Shown here piece after piece: positions 27,219-35,285 of a stretch of DNA of 35,285 bases. This stretch comes from Moraxellaceae bacterium (lineage in GTDB: Bacteria; Pseudomonadota; Gammaproteobacteria; Pseudomonadales; Moraxellaceae), in assembly GCA_004173455.1 (NCBI GenBank), contig SECL01000033.1:1-35285 (forward strand). Reading direction: 5' to 3'. Both the position numbers and the translations under genes were made by a program. How positions within the stretch are numbered: the stretch's first letter is position 1; every line of letters starts with the position of its first letter. The notes under the pieces are model-generated. The model saw only the letters and a program-made list of their open reading frames with translations, was not told where the DNA came from and searched no databases.

Positions 27219-28787
27219 ATGCTTGGGCAACAGCTGAATTTACAAGAACTGGCCAATACCCCTTGGGACGTGGTGGTGATTGGTGGCGGTATTACCGGAG
27301 CAGGTATTTTTCTGGAAAGCGCACGACGCGGATTGAAAGTGCTGTTGCTGGAACAACAGGATTTTTCGTGGGGTACCTCTAGCCGCTCGTCCAAAATGGT
27401 GCATGGCGGCTTGCGCTATATTGCTCAGGGCGATATTCCGCTCACCCATCATTCACTAAAGGAACGCGAACGCCTGCTCAAGGAACTGCCGGATCTGGTG
27501 GTGCGTATGTCGTATTTTTTCCCAATCCGCAAGGGTCAGTTTCCTGGTCGCCTGTCCATGCAAATGGTGATGATTGCCTACGATGCACTGGCCAGTATCA
27601 AAGACCATGAATGGCTGGATGCCAATGCCGTCAAGACGCTGTTTCCAGCCCTGAACGGCAAACAACTCAAGGGTGCATTACGTTATACCGATGCACTGAC
27701 TGACGATAGCCGTTTGGTGATTCGAGTGCTTCAGGAAGGCTGCCTTGAAGGTGGCATGGCGCGCAATTACAGCAAGGTCAGCCAGATTACCCAGTCCGAA
27801 GATGGCAGTCTGCAATTGACCGTGACCAATACACGACACTCAGAAACCAAGCCAGCAGAAACCAAGCCAGCGTCCGTGTGCATTTCGGCCAAACACGTCT
27901 TTAATGCAACCGGCCTATGGGCGGATCAGTTATCCGGCACTGCACCGCGTATTCGTCCGCAGCGTGGTAGTCATTTATTTATTGCCAAAGACCGCTTAGC
28001 TGTTGAAAGCTGTCTGACCCTGCTGCATCCGGACGACAAGCGCTACGTGTTTGTGTATCCGTGGAAAGGCGAAACCTGTATCGGTACTACCGATCTGGAT
28101 CACCGCTTTGACCTGAATGAAGAAGCGTTTTGTACCGAACAGGAGGTGGATTATTTACTAAAACTCGTCAATCACGAATTTCCGGATGTAAACCTTACCC
28201 GACAGGACATTCATTCCACCATGGCGGGGGTACGACCCATTATTGCCTCTGGTGCAGGGCGCGATCCATCCAAGGAGCGACGCACCCATCTGGTCTGGCA
28301 GTCCAATGGCATTATTTCTGTGTCTGGCGGCAAACTCACCACATTCCGGCAAATTGCACTGGATGCGCTGGCCACGGCTCACATCATTGACCCAGCCACC
28401 CATAAAGCACTGCTCAAAGGCAAATCCGGACGCTGCTTTAACCATGTGCTTGAAACGCCCAAAACACTGGATCAGCCGCTGGCGGGCATTGCAAGCGGTG
28501 CGGAACTGGAACAGCAGGTACGCTGGATTTTGCAGCATGAAATGGTACAGCATCTGGATGACTTGATGCTCCGGCGCTTACGGGCAGGCAATCTGCTGGC
28601 CGATGCCGGTGCCAGTATTTTGCCGCAGCTTAAGCCTTTGTGCCAGCAAGTTTTACACTGGGATGACCAGCAATGGCAGCACGAAGTGACGCGTTACCTG
28701 AAGATTTGCAAGCGGTACTATCAGCCGCAGGTTGCAGCCGCTCAGGAGTTTATCGCACCACAGGCAATTCCCGGCTTTAATGCCTAA
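27219..28787 (+). CDS. glpD: FAD-dependent glycerol-3-phosphate dehydrogenase
   Basis: A membrane-associated flavoenzyme that oxidises sn-glycerol-3-phosphate to dihydroxyacetone phosphate and passes electrons to the quinone pool. The protein has 522 residues. The FAD-binding motif is VVVIGGGITGAGIFLESARRG (split at about residues 18-38), followed by DFSWGTSSRSSKMVHGGLRYI, a GlpD signature. Later landmarks are FNATGLWADQ, GTTDLDH and SGGKLTTFRQIA. AAGGGA precedes the ATG. A short tandem duplication at about 27844-27872 encodes ETKPAETKPAS in a surface loop. No glpK, glpF or glpR lies beside it in this window. It ends 29 bases from a convergent gene. Confidence 0.94.
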   Translation: MLGQQLNLQELANTPWDVVVIGGGITGAGIFLESARRGLKVLLLEQQDFSWGTSSRSSKMVHGGLRYIAQGDIPLTHHSLKERERLLKELPDLVVRMSYFFPIRKGQFPGRLSMQMVMIAYDALASIKDHEWLDANAVKTLFPALNGKQLKGALRYTDALTDDSRLVIRVLQEGCLEGGMARNYSKVSQITQSEDGSLQLTVTNTRHSETKPAETKPASVCISAKHVFNATGLWADQLSGTAPRIRPQRGSHLFIAKDRLAVESCLTLLHPDDKRYVFVYPWKGETCIGTTDLDHRFDLNEEAFCTEQEVDYLLKLVNHEFPDVNLTRQDIHSTMAGVRPIIASGAGRDPSKERRTHLVWQSNGIISVSGGKLTTFRQIALDALATAHIIDPATHKALLKGKSGRCFNHVLETPKTLDQPLAGIASGAELEQQVRWILQHEMVQHLDDLMLRRLRAGNLLADAGASILPQLKPLCQQVLHWDDQQWQHEVTRYLKICKRYYQPQVAAAQEFIAPQAIPGFNA

Positions 28788-28816
28788 ACAAATCCTTGCG
28801 GTTTGAGTCTTATGAT

Positions 28817-30490
28817 TTAAGGCAATGCAGCAGTATGATAGACGCCCTCATACTGCGTATACCATTGTTCAAAATTTGCTGCCGGTAAAGGGCGGCTAAT
28901 CAAATAACCCTGCGCCATATCACAGCCCAGAGTGGACAAAAACTGGTAAATCTGCTGGTTTTCAACGCCTTCTGCAATAGCTTTAAGTCCCAGATTATGC
29001 GCCAGTATGACAGCCGCTTCCATGATATACACCGCGCCCTGATCATGCGGCAAACGACGGACAAAGGACTGGTCAATTTTGAGTACTGAAATGGGAAGTT
29101 GATGCAAATATTGCAGTGACGAATAGCCTGTGCCAAAGTCATCAATTGAAATAGTAATATCCAGTTGGGTCAGACGTTTTAACTCGTCAATCGTATGCTC
29201 TACATCGACCATCAGCGACCCTTCGGTAATTTCAAGCTCCAGTAAACTGCCAGAAACGCCATGCTGCGCCAACAAACGAATCACAAAGTCCGTAAAGCCG
29301 GGCTGTAATAGATTACGGGTGGAAATGTTGACAGAGATAGACACATTAATACCGGCTTTTTGCCACTTCGACAGTTGCTCAATCGCCTGCTCAAGCACAA
29401 ATTCCGTGATTAAATCAATTAGGGTGCTTTGTTCGGCACGCGGGATAAATTTGATTGGTGGAATCATGCCACGCTCGGGATGGTTCCAGCGAATCAAAGC
29501 CTCTACACCGTAGATTTTTCCGCTATCAAGATTGACTTTGGGCTGATAATGCAGGGCAAGCTCACCTTTTTTTAAGGCATGTTTTAACTGCCCGAGCAAA
29601 CTGATATTTTCTTCCGTTTCAGTTTTGATTGCCGGATTATAGGCCACCATATCGCGTGAGGTTTGCTTGGCCACAATCAAGGCAGCTTCGGCCATATTGA
29701 CACAGTCTTCCGGCAGCTCGTCTGCATGATTAAACACAAAATAGCCAATCCGGGTATCAATATGGATTTGCAGGCAATTATAAACTACCGGTTCACGCGA
29801 CTCTTCCAGTAAGCGGACTAATAAAGGGTCAATTTCCATAGCATTTATGCGAAATAGCAGTGAAATCTGAGCTAAATCGGTATGGAATACTTTGACATCG
29901 CCACACAGGCCAGCAAATCGTTCGGCCAGTTGGAGAATGGTCTTTTGGATAACATCATTGCCAAAAGCTGATTTTAGTTCGATTTCATTTTCACAGCATA
30001 CCACCACCAGCAAAAAAGTATGTGCCTCATCATCTATGGTGTTGTAATCGCTGAGCGATTTCACCAAGGCGCGCCGATTAGGTAAATTGCTCAGCGTATT
30101 GTGCTCTAAAAGCCATTTTAAGCGCTGCTGGTAAGTACGCGCACTATCGCTGGCCAGACCTGACAAGAAACCAATCAGGGCAAATACACTCATGCGAAAT
30201 AACCAGTTGCCGCTGTTATGCGCCTCCCCGCCCAGCAGTTCATGCGGCATGGCCTGACCCAGCATGAAGCCAGCCACCAGCCCAACCAGTACACCACCAC
30301 GCCAGCCAAATACAAACCCGGCCAACAGCACAGGAATATACATAGCATGTGAGTAGCCCAGCTTGACGCCACCGGTGTGGTTAAACAGAATTGTAATACC
30401 AATCAGGAGTAATATAATGAGGGGCAGACTAACCATACGCACCGTCTTGCGATGATCATCCACCCAGATCAGTAACATTTTTCTTTTCAT
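28817..30490 (-). CDS. membrane protein with degenerate GGDEF and intact EAL domain
   Basis: Likely a cyclic-di-GMP phosphodiesterase. It has 557 residues from the ATG at 30490, which follows a strong AGGGAGG; the open frame reaches a TTG at 30565 without support. About three or four membrane spans lie within 20-112. The GGDEF domain (about 125-285) starts normally (NTLSNLPNRRALV) but the catalytic GGDEF site is replaced by HTDLA near 203-207, so cyclase activity is not expected. The EAL domain (about 297-545) keeps every key element I can check: EAL (330-332), SVNIS, ELEITEG, DDFGTGYSSL (450-459), KIDQSF, AEGVE and AQGY. It is convergent with glpD and divergent from the fad genes. Confidence 0.9.
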   Translation of the reverse strand: MKRKMLLIWVDDHRKTVRMVSLPLIILLLIGITILFNHTGGVKLGYSHAMYIPVLLAGFVFGWRGGVLVGLVAGFMLGQAMPHELLGGEAHNSGNWLFRMSVFALIGFLSGLASDSARTYQQRLKWLLEHNTLSNLPNRRALVKSLSDYNTIDDEAHTFLLVVVCCENEIELKSAFGNDVIQKTILQLAERFAGLCGDVKVFHTDLAQISLLFRINAMEIDPLLVRLLEESREPVVYNCLQIHIDTRIGYFVFNHADELPEDCVNMAEAALIVAKQTSRDMVAYNPAIKTETEENISLLGQLKHALKKGELALHYQPKVNLDSGKIYGVEALIRWNHPERGMIPPIKFIPRAEQSTLIDLITEFVLEQAIEQLSKWQKAGINVSISVNISTRNLLQPGFTDFVIRLLAQHGVSGSLLELEITEGSLMVDVEHTIDELKRLTQLDITISIDDFGTGYSSLQYLHQLPISVLKIDQSFVRRLPHDQGAVYIMEAAVILAHNLGLKAIAEGVENQQIYQFLSTLGCDMAQGYLISRPLPAANFEQWYTQYEGVYHTAALP

Positions 30491-30805
30491 CCTGCCCTCC
30501 CTAGACATTAATTGGTCTACGCCACCGATCAGCGCATGCTTTTTTAATTTTTCCTCATTGTTCAAGGAGTTATAAAAAACAATATTCTAAATTTTATACG
30601 CTCATTTAAGCGCTGCTACAAGTCAATTTACTGCTAATGATATGCAGTTTTTTGTTTCAATCACCCAATAACGCGGTTTGGTCACAGCGTCAATGCGCCA
30701 TTCCAACCAAATGAATTGGCATTTCTTGTCATTGCCCAATTAATACAACACACTAAACTTCTAGCATATTGTAATAACTCAATCCACTGAATAAAGGATC
30801 TGGTA
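30491..30805. other. divergent gap between EAL gene and fad operon
   Basis: This 315-base AT-rich region must hold both promoters. I see no convincing -35/-10 pair. CCAA and TTGG half-sites lie near 30700-30718 within a loosely symmetric stretch, but no known fatty-acid regulator consensus is recognisable. Confidence 0.4.
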
Positions 30806-32011
30806 ATGAGCGAAGCTTATATTTTTGACGCCATTCGCACACCACGCGGTAAAGGAAAAAAAGACGGTAGCCTGCATGAGGTGAAACCCATTACTTTACT
30901 TACCACATTGCTGCATGCGTTAGAAGAACGTAACCATCTGGACACCAGTAAGGTTGAAGACGTGGTATTGGGCTGTGTGACGCCTGTTGCTGACCAAGGT
31001 GGTGATATTGCCAAAACTGCCGTGATTGCAGCAGGCTGGTCTGACAATGTGTCTGGCGTGCAGATCAACCGTTTTTGTGCCTCTGGCTTGGAAGCGGTTA
31101 ACCTGTGTGCCATGAAAATACGTTCCGGCTGGGAAGACCTTGTGGTTGCTGGTGGCGTAGAGTCTATGTCACGCATGGCAATGGGTTCTGATGGTGGCCC
31201 ATGGGCGCTCGATCCACAAACCAACTTAAAAGCAGGCTTTGTCCCTCAAGGCGTGGGCGCTGACTTAATTGCTACCTTAGACGGTTATAGCCGTGCTGAC
31301 GTGGATGCATTTGCGGCCAACTCGCAAGCCAAGGCAGCCGCCGCACAAAAAGAAGGCCGTTTTGACAAGTCGATTATTCCAGTCAAAGATGGTGCTGGCG
31401 TGACTATTTTGGATAAAGATGAGTTTATCCGTGAAGGCACAACTGCTGAATCACTGCAACGCCTTAGTCCTAGTTTTGAGATGATGGGCAACATGGGCTT
31501 TGATGCTGTTGCCCTGCAAAAATATCCCGAAGCGCAAAAAATTAACCATGTACACCATGCTGGCAACTCATCAGGAATTGTTGATGGCGCTGCACTGATG
31601 CTGATTGGCTCTGAAAAAGCAGGCAAAGAATACAATCTAAAACCACGTGCCAAAATTGTTGCCACTGCCCTAGTGAGTACTGATCCCACCATTATGCTCA
31701 CTGGCCCTGCCCCGGCTGCGCGTAAAGCGCTGGAAAAAGCTGGCCTGACTATTGATGACATCGATTTATTTGAAGTCAACGAAGCCTTTGCCGCAGTGGT
31801 CATGCGCTTTATGACAGAGCTCAACGTCCCTGCGGAAAAAGTAAACGTCAATGGTGGTGCAATTGCCATGGGGCATCCACTGGGCGCAACCGGTGCCATG
31901 ATTCTGGGCACCTTGCTTGACGAGCTGGAGCGTCAGGACAAAAAACGCGGACTGGCCACCTTGTGCGTGGGCGGCGGTATGGGCATTGCCACCATTATTG
32001 AGCGGGTTTAA
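30806..32011 (+). CDS. acetyl-CoA acyltransferase / thiolase
   Basis: Cleaves 3-ketoacyl-CoA with CoA in the last step of beta-oxidation. The 401-residue protein keeps the three thiolase catalytic elements: Cys91 in [13 protein letters not shown], the C-terminal [17 protein letters not shown] with the active His, and LCVGGGMG with the second Cys. The AAAGGA upstream of the ATG supports the start. The next gene encodes the hydratase/dehydrogenase partner 68 bases downstream, so the pair probably forms one beta-oxidation operon. It resembles FadA/FadI and the broad acetyl-CoA acetyltransferase group; which one is unclear. Confidence 0.92.
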   Translation: MSEAYIFDAIRTPRGKGKKDGSLHEVKPITLLTTLLHALEERNHLDTSKVEDVVLGCVTPVADQGGDIAKTAVIAAGWSDNVSGVQINRFCASGLEAVNLCAMKIRSGWEDLVVAGGVESMSRMAMGSDGGPWALDPQTNLKAGFVPQGVGADLIATLDGYSRADVDAFAANSQAKAAAAQKEGRFDKSIIPVKDGAGVTILDKDEFIREGTTAESLQRLSPSFEMMGNMGFDAVALQKYPEAQKINHVHHAGNSSGIVDGAALMLIGSEKAGKEYNLKPRAKIVATALVSTDPTIMLTGPAPAARKALEKAGLTIDDIDLFEVNEAFAAVVMRFMTELNVPAEKVNVNGGAIAMGHPLGATGAMILGTLLDELERQDKKRGLATLCVGGGMGIATIIERV

Positions 32012-32079
32012 CACTACCCTCTCCTATTCAAAATCCCATTCCAGATCAGTTGATTTAAAAGAATTTTAGGATTATTACC

Positions 32080-34215
32080 ATGAGCGCCATTAAGTACCAA
32101 AAAGATCAGGACAATATTGTCACGTTAACGCTAGATTCCAGCGGCCAATCGGCCAACACCATGAATGGCGAGTTTCGTGACAGCCTAAAAGAAGTGGCGA
32201 CCCAGTTAAAAGCTGAAAGCGATTTGGCGGGTGTGATCATTACCTCTGCCAAAAAAACATTTTTTGCAGGTGGTGATTTAAACGAAATTATTCAGGTCAC
32301 GCCTGAGCATGCCACCATGTTCTTTGAGCAGATTCAAGAGCTTAAAAAACACATGCGCACCATTGAAACCTTAGGCAAGCCAGTGGTGGCGGCCTTGAAT
32401 GGTACGGCACTGGGTGGCGGCTGGGAAATTGCTTTAGCCACCCATCATCGCATTGCCCTAAATGACCCAAAAACCAAATTCGGCCTGCCTGAAGTCACCT
32501 TGGGCTTGTTACCGGGCGGCGGCGGTATTGTGCGCATGGTGCGCTTACTGGGCTTGCAAAACTCACTGCCATTCTTGATGGAAGGTAAGCAGTTTAATGT
32601 GAAAAAGGCCGTTAGTCTTGGTCTGGTGCATGACACGGCAGATACAGTCGACGACATGCTGGATAAGGCCCGTGCATGGATTAAAGCCAATCCAAAAGCG
32701 CAACAGCCATTTGATGTAAAAGGCTACAAAATTCCCGGTGGCGATCCACGCACCCCTGCGGTGGCTCAGGTATTGGCCATTGCACCAGCCATGCTACGTG
32801 ACAAAACCAAGGGCTGCTACCCTGCGCCAGAAGCCATCATGGCGGCGGCTGTAGAAGGCGCGCAAGTGGATGTCGATACCGCATTACGTATCGAAACCCG
32901 TTACTTTAACCAACTCACCACCGGACAAGTTGCCAAAAATATGATTGGTACTTTCTGGTTTGGCTTGAATTCCATTAAAGCCGGTGCAAGCCGTCCAAAA
33001 GATATCGCGCCATGGCAAGCCAAAAAAGTGGGCGTGCTGGGTGCAGGCATGATGGGTAGCGGCATTGCCTACTCTTGCGCCATCAAAGGCATTGCAGTGG
33101 TTTTGAAAGACGTATCGCAAGAAGCGGCTGACAAAGGCAAAAACTACAGTGAAAAACTGTTAGATAAAGCCATTTCACGTAGTCGTATGACGCCTGAGAA
33201 AAAAGACCAAATTCTGGGTCTGATTACTGCCAGTGCAGACTACAGCGATTTAGCAGGTTGCGATTTAATTATCGAAGCAGTGTTTGAGAATCAGGAACTA
33301 AAAGCCAAGGTCACGCAGGAAGCCGAAAAACAATTGGTTGACGGTGGTATTTTTGCCTCTAACACCTCAACTTTGCCCATTACTGATCTAGCGAAAGCCA
33401 GCCGTGATGACGCCAAATTTATCGGCCTGCACTTCTTTAGTCCTGTCGATAAAATGCCACTGGTTGAAATTATCAAAGGTAAAAATACCAGCGCTGAAAC
33501 TTTGGCGCATGCCTATGATTTTGTGCAGCAAATTGCCAAAACGCCAATCGTGGTCAACGATAGCCGTGGTTTCTTCACTAGCCGTGTATTTGGTACGTTC
33601 ATTCAGGAAGGTATGCGCATGGTCACGGAAGGCATTCACCCAGCACGGGTTGAAATGGCCGCGCTGAAAGCTGGTATGCCAGTTGGGCCATTGGCCATTC
33701 AGGATGAAGTCAGTCTGGGCTTAACAGAACATGTGGCAGCCGAAACCCGCAAGGCATTGCAAGCTGAAGGCAAAGACCTGCCGATGACACCAGTGGATGA
33801 TCTGGTGAAGTGGATGATCCACGACCAAAACCGCAAAGGTAAAGCCGCAGGTGCGGGTTTCTACGACTATCCGGAAGGCGGCAAAAAGCAGCTTTGGGAT
33901 GGCTTATCCAAGTGGAAACAAGAAACCAATGTATCTGAGCAGGAACTGATTGATCGCATTCTGTTTGTTCAAGCACTCGATACCGTACGTTGCATGCAAG
34001 AAGGCGTATTAGAATCGGTGGTTGATGCCAACATCGGCTCTATCTTTGGTATTGGCTTTGCGCCATGGACTGGTGGTGCGATTCAATATCTGAACCAGTA
34101 TGGACTCAGCAAAGCTGTAGCACGCGCTCAAGCGCTTGAAGCCAAATATGGCGAACGCTTTGCAGTGCCGCAACTGCTGCGTGACAAAGCCCAAAACGGT
34201 GAACTGTTTCAATAA
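32080..34215 (+). CDS. multifunctional beta-oxidation protein (enoyl-CoA hydratase / 3-hydroxyacyl-CoA dehydrogenase)
   Basis: The protein has 711 residues. The N-terminal enoyl-CoA hydratase domain (about 1-200) has oxyanion-loop residues in FFAGGDLNEI and GGGWEIALATHHR, with a second Glu in FGLPEVTLGLLPGGGG. The 3-hydroxyacyl-CoA dehydrogenase NAD domain (from about 308) carries GVLGAGMMGSGIAY, and the catalytic His is in GLHFFSPVDKMPLVEI. Two C-terminal dehydrogenase domains end with the GIGFAPWTGG segment typical of FadB/FadJ. It is the second gene of the pair, and is followed by a terminator. The name fadB or fadJ cannot be settled from the sequence. An 8-bp inverted repeat (GAACTGTT / AACAGTTC, 34201-34221) spans the stop codon. 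Confidence 0.92.
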   Translation: MSAIKYQKDQDNIVTLTLDSSGQSANTMNGEFRDSLKEVATQLKAESDLAGVIITSAKKTFFAGGDLNEIIQVTPEHATMFFEQIQELKKHMRTIETLGKPVVAALNGTALGGGWEIALATHHRIALNDPKTKFGLPEVTLGLLPGGGGIVRMVRLLGLQNSLPFLMEGKQFNVKKAVSLGLVHDTADTVDDMLDKARAWIKANPKAQQPFDVKGYKIPGGDPRTPAVAQVLAIAPAMLRDKTKGCYPAPEAIMAAAVEGAQVDVDTALRIETRYFNQLTTGQVAKNMIGTFWFGLNSIKAGASRPKDIAPWQAKKVGVLGAGMMGSGIAYSCAIKGIAVVLKDVSQEAADKGKNYSEKLLDKAISRSRMTPEKKDQILGLITASADYSDLAGCDLIIEAVFENQELKAKVTQEAEKQLVDGGIFASNTSTLPITDLAKASRDDAKFIGLHFFSPVDKMPLVEIIKGKNTSAETLAHAYDFVQQIAKTPIVVNDSRGFFTSRVFGTFIQEGMRMVTEGIHPARVEMAALKAGMPVGPLAIQDEVSLGLTEHVAAETRKALQAEGKDLPMTPVDDLVKWMIHDQNRKGKAAGAGFYDYPEGGKKQLWDGLSKWKQETNVSEQELIDRILFVQALDTVRCMQEGVLESVVDANIGSIFGIGFAPWTGGAIQYLNQYGLSKAVARAQALEAKYGERFAVPQLLRDKAQNGELFQ

Positions 34216-34236
34216 CAGTTCACCTGCCCGCTAAAT

Positions 34237-34262
34237 AAAAAGGCGCCTTGTGCGCCTTTTTT
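34237..34262 (+). terminator. rho-independent terminator of the fad operon
   Basis: Stem AAAAAGGCGC (34237-34246) and GCGCCTTTTT (34252-34261) with a 5-nt loop and a T-run. It lies 22 bases past the stop. Confidence 0.9.
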
Positions 34263-34359
34263 ATCCACCATGTACTGCTTTTTTGGTTGCCATCTGATGC
34301 TGTCTTTTCGCAAATGAAGGGATTATGCTAAAGCACTAGCCCATTGGTGAGACGTATTG

Positions 34360-34494
34360 ATGCCACAGCAACCCGATAAACAGCCGTCAAGAACAGAAGA
34401 AGAACTGCCGATGAAATCCGTATATTTTATTATCGGCATAGGTGTAGTTTTTGCGCTGATCTTTATGTCATTTTTTTATTTTTCAACGCATTGA
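34360..34494 (+). CDS. 44-residue single-span membrane protein
   Basis: A short frame beginning MPQQPDKQPSRTEEELPMKS, a hydrophilic N-terminus with a Glu cluster, followed by one hydrophobic segment (YFIIGIGVVFALIFMSFFYF, about 22-41) and STH at the end. GGTGAG lies eight bases before the ATG. The clean split between a charged tail and one membrane span, and its own spacing after the fad terminator, suggest a real small protein rather than chance. I recognise no named family. Confidence 0.55.
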   Translation: MPQQPDKQPSRTEEELPMKSVYFIIGIGVVFALIFMSFFYFSTH

Positions 34495-34755
34495 TTGTTA
34501 TTAAACCACTTTAACCTTTGACAATACTGGGTTAACCATAAACAAGTATTCTAGTTTGATGTGTTTATAAACAAATAACCCTATAAGCCAAACTATTTAT
34601 TCCTGTTTTTGTTACTATAGCAACTAAATCCTGCTGTCTTATTTACTTATCTTTTGCACAATTGACTTAAAAAAATTGGCTTTCAACAAAGAAATAAAAA
34701 GTTACTAATATCAGGATGTTATATAATTTACAGGAACAATTAATTCGAGGATTTT
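34495..34755. other. AT-rich gap before the lipoprotein gene
   Basis: No gene is visible. A perfect TATAAT at 34722-34727, 29 bases before the lipoprotein start, is a candidate -10 box, but the sequence at -35 is a poor match. Confidence 0.4.
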
Positions 34756-35241
34756 ATGCATTTCTACAAAAATTATTTCACTGCTCTCTCGCTTTGTGGC
34801 AGTGTAATCCTGTTGACTGCTTGTGGTGGAAGTAGCAGCACCAATATCAGTAATGAAACTACAAACCCAGACATTAAGCCGCGACCCTTTCAGTCCAGCT
34901 TTAGTAGTACGTTAACAATTGAGGAAAAATCGGTTAATGGCTCAAAAAAATATAATATTTCAAGCAAATCAACCAATGAAAAAGACGAAATACTGGCTTA
35001 TAGCCTAACTACTAAGCTGGCAAATACACTTACAACCGAGACGCAACATGGTTCAACACGGTACCCTCAATTAAATCAGTTAATGCGCTTTGCGCTGGGT
35101 GAAAATGGCAATAGCTTTAAGCTTGAAATTGAATATAATCCATTACTAAAACAAGTAACATTTTTTACATTAGATCTCTTGCATAAATCATTTTTTGACC
35201 AGCTCGATATTATAAATAGCAGCAATCAAATTAAAGCGTAA
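34756..35241 (+). pseudogene. lipoprotein gene truncated by an insertion sequence
   Basis: The frame encodes a signal peptide with a lipobox (VILLTAC, Cys 23) followed by a Gly/Ser linker and a soluble domain of unknown family. GAGG precedes the ATG. From about residue 139 onward (35173) the frame lies inside an insertion-sequence end: the last 22 or so codons are antisense to the transposase C-terminus found at 35188-35285. The native C-terminus is therefore missing and the final 161-residue product is a chance fusion. The intact homologue, and whether the shortened protein is made, cannot be judged here. Confidence 0.65.
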
Positions 35242-35285
35242 TCCCATGCGTTTACGTCGATTGCGGTAGCGCTCTGCAAGAATTT
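35173..35285 (-). mobile_element. end of an IS5-family insertion sequence (cut by window edge)
   Basis: The IS boundary is placed near 35173-35176, where a possible terminal sequence (ATCTCTTGCATAA) meets the lipoprotein gene. The adjacent TTAG fits the YTAR-type target known for several IS5-family elements. The exact terminus needs the other IS end, which lies outside the window. Confidence 0.6.
35188..35285 (-). CDS. IS5-family transposase, C-terminal fragment (runs off window)
   Basis: Reading the minus strand from the window edge gives ILAERYRNRRKRMGLRFNLI, then AAIYNIELVKK and a TGA stop. The ERYRNRRKR-x-x-LRFNLIAAIYN block is the recognisable C-terminus of IS5-family DDE transposases. 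Only 31 complete residues are in view; the catalytic DDE residues lie beyond the right edge. Confidence 0.75.
   Translation of the reverse strand, partial: ILAERYRNRRKRMGLRFNLIAAIYNIELVKK

Noticed and set aside
27844-27872. Tandem repeat in glpD as a possible phase-variation tract
   Set aside because: The repeated unit keeps the frame (ETKPAETKPAS) and has only two copies, so it is more likely a neutral loop duplication.

Overview
The window reads as ordinary chromosome of a gammaproteobacterium of the family Moraxellaceae, close to Acinetobacter or Alkanindiges. The support is the combination of a long-form (533-residue) isocitrate lyase, an AdeIJK-type RND efflux operon with a PAP2 gene directly in front of it, a serS-cysG pair, divergent rplU-rpmA and ispB, and a fadA/fadB-type pair. 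Genus level is inference from protein similarity judged by eye.

Layout. 1-3400: isocitrate lyase (aceA, minus) with its terminator, divergent from a LysR regulator. 3410-6373: AI-2E/PerM-type permease (minus), divergent from a CNNM/HlyC-type membrane protein with CBS domains, then a small DUF378 membrane protein (minus). 6608-11074, all minus: cysG, serS, lolA, rpmA, rplU. 11463-14568, plus: polyprenyl diphosphate synthase and a large membrane protein of the so-called site-specific recombinase (Gcr) family. 14726-21468, plus: a four-gene unit of PAP2 phosphatase, periplasmic adaptor lipoprotein, RND pump and outer-membrane channel (adeIJK-like). It is preceded by a palindrome lying between plausible -35 and -10 boxes and closed by a strong terminator.

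21793-26596, minus: a tiny zinc-ribbon-like protein, then a complete ectoine and 5-hydroxyectoine pathway (ectA, ectB, ectC, ectD) with a MarR-family regulator (EctR-like) directly upstream in the same orientation. An 18-bp perfect palindrome of MarR-operator type lies in the long AT-rich gap before the regulator. The cluster is bounded by AT-rich non-coding DNA on both sides, which fits a separately acquired module. 27219-34494: glycerol-3-phosphate dehydrogenase (glpD), a membrane-bound degenerate-GGDEF/EAL protein (minus), a fatty-acid beta-oxidation pair (thiolase plus multifunctional protein) and a 44-residue single-span membrane protein. 34756-35285: a lipoprotein gene whose 3' end runs into the end of an IS5-family insertion sequence; the C-terminus of its transposase is readable on the minus strand up to the window edge.

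Functionally the window mixes two-carbon and fat metabolism (aceA, fadAB, glpD), osmoprotection (ectABCD), envelope maintenance and efflux (lolA, RND operon, CNNM protein) and housekeeping translation and cofactor genes. I did not find a clearly new multi-gene system, a CRISPR array, a prophage, or a tRNA or rRNA gene. The most informative unexplained signals are the MarR-type and TetR-type palindromes, the IS truncation at the right edge with a matching short sequence near 3366, and the leader hairpins before ispB.
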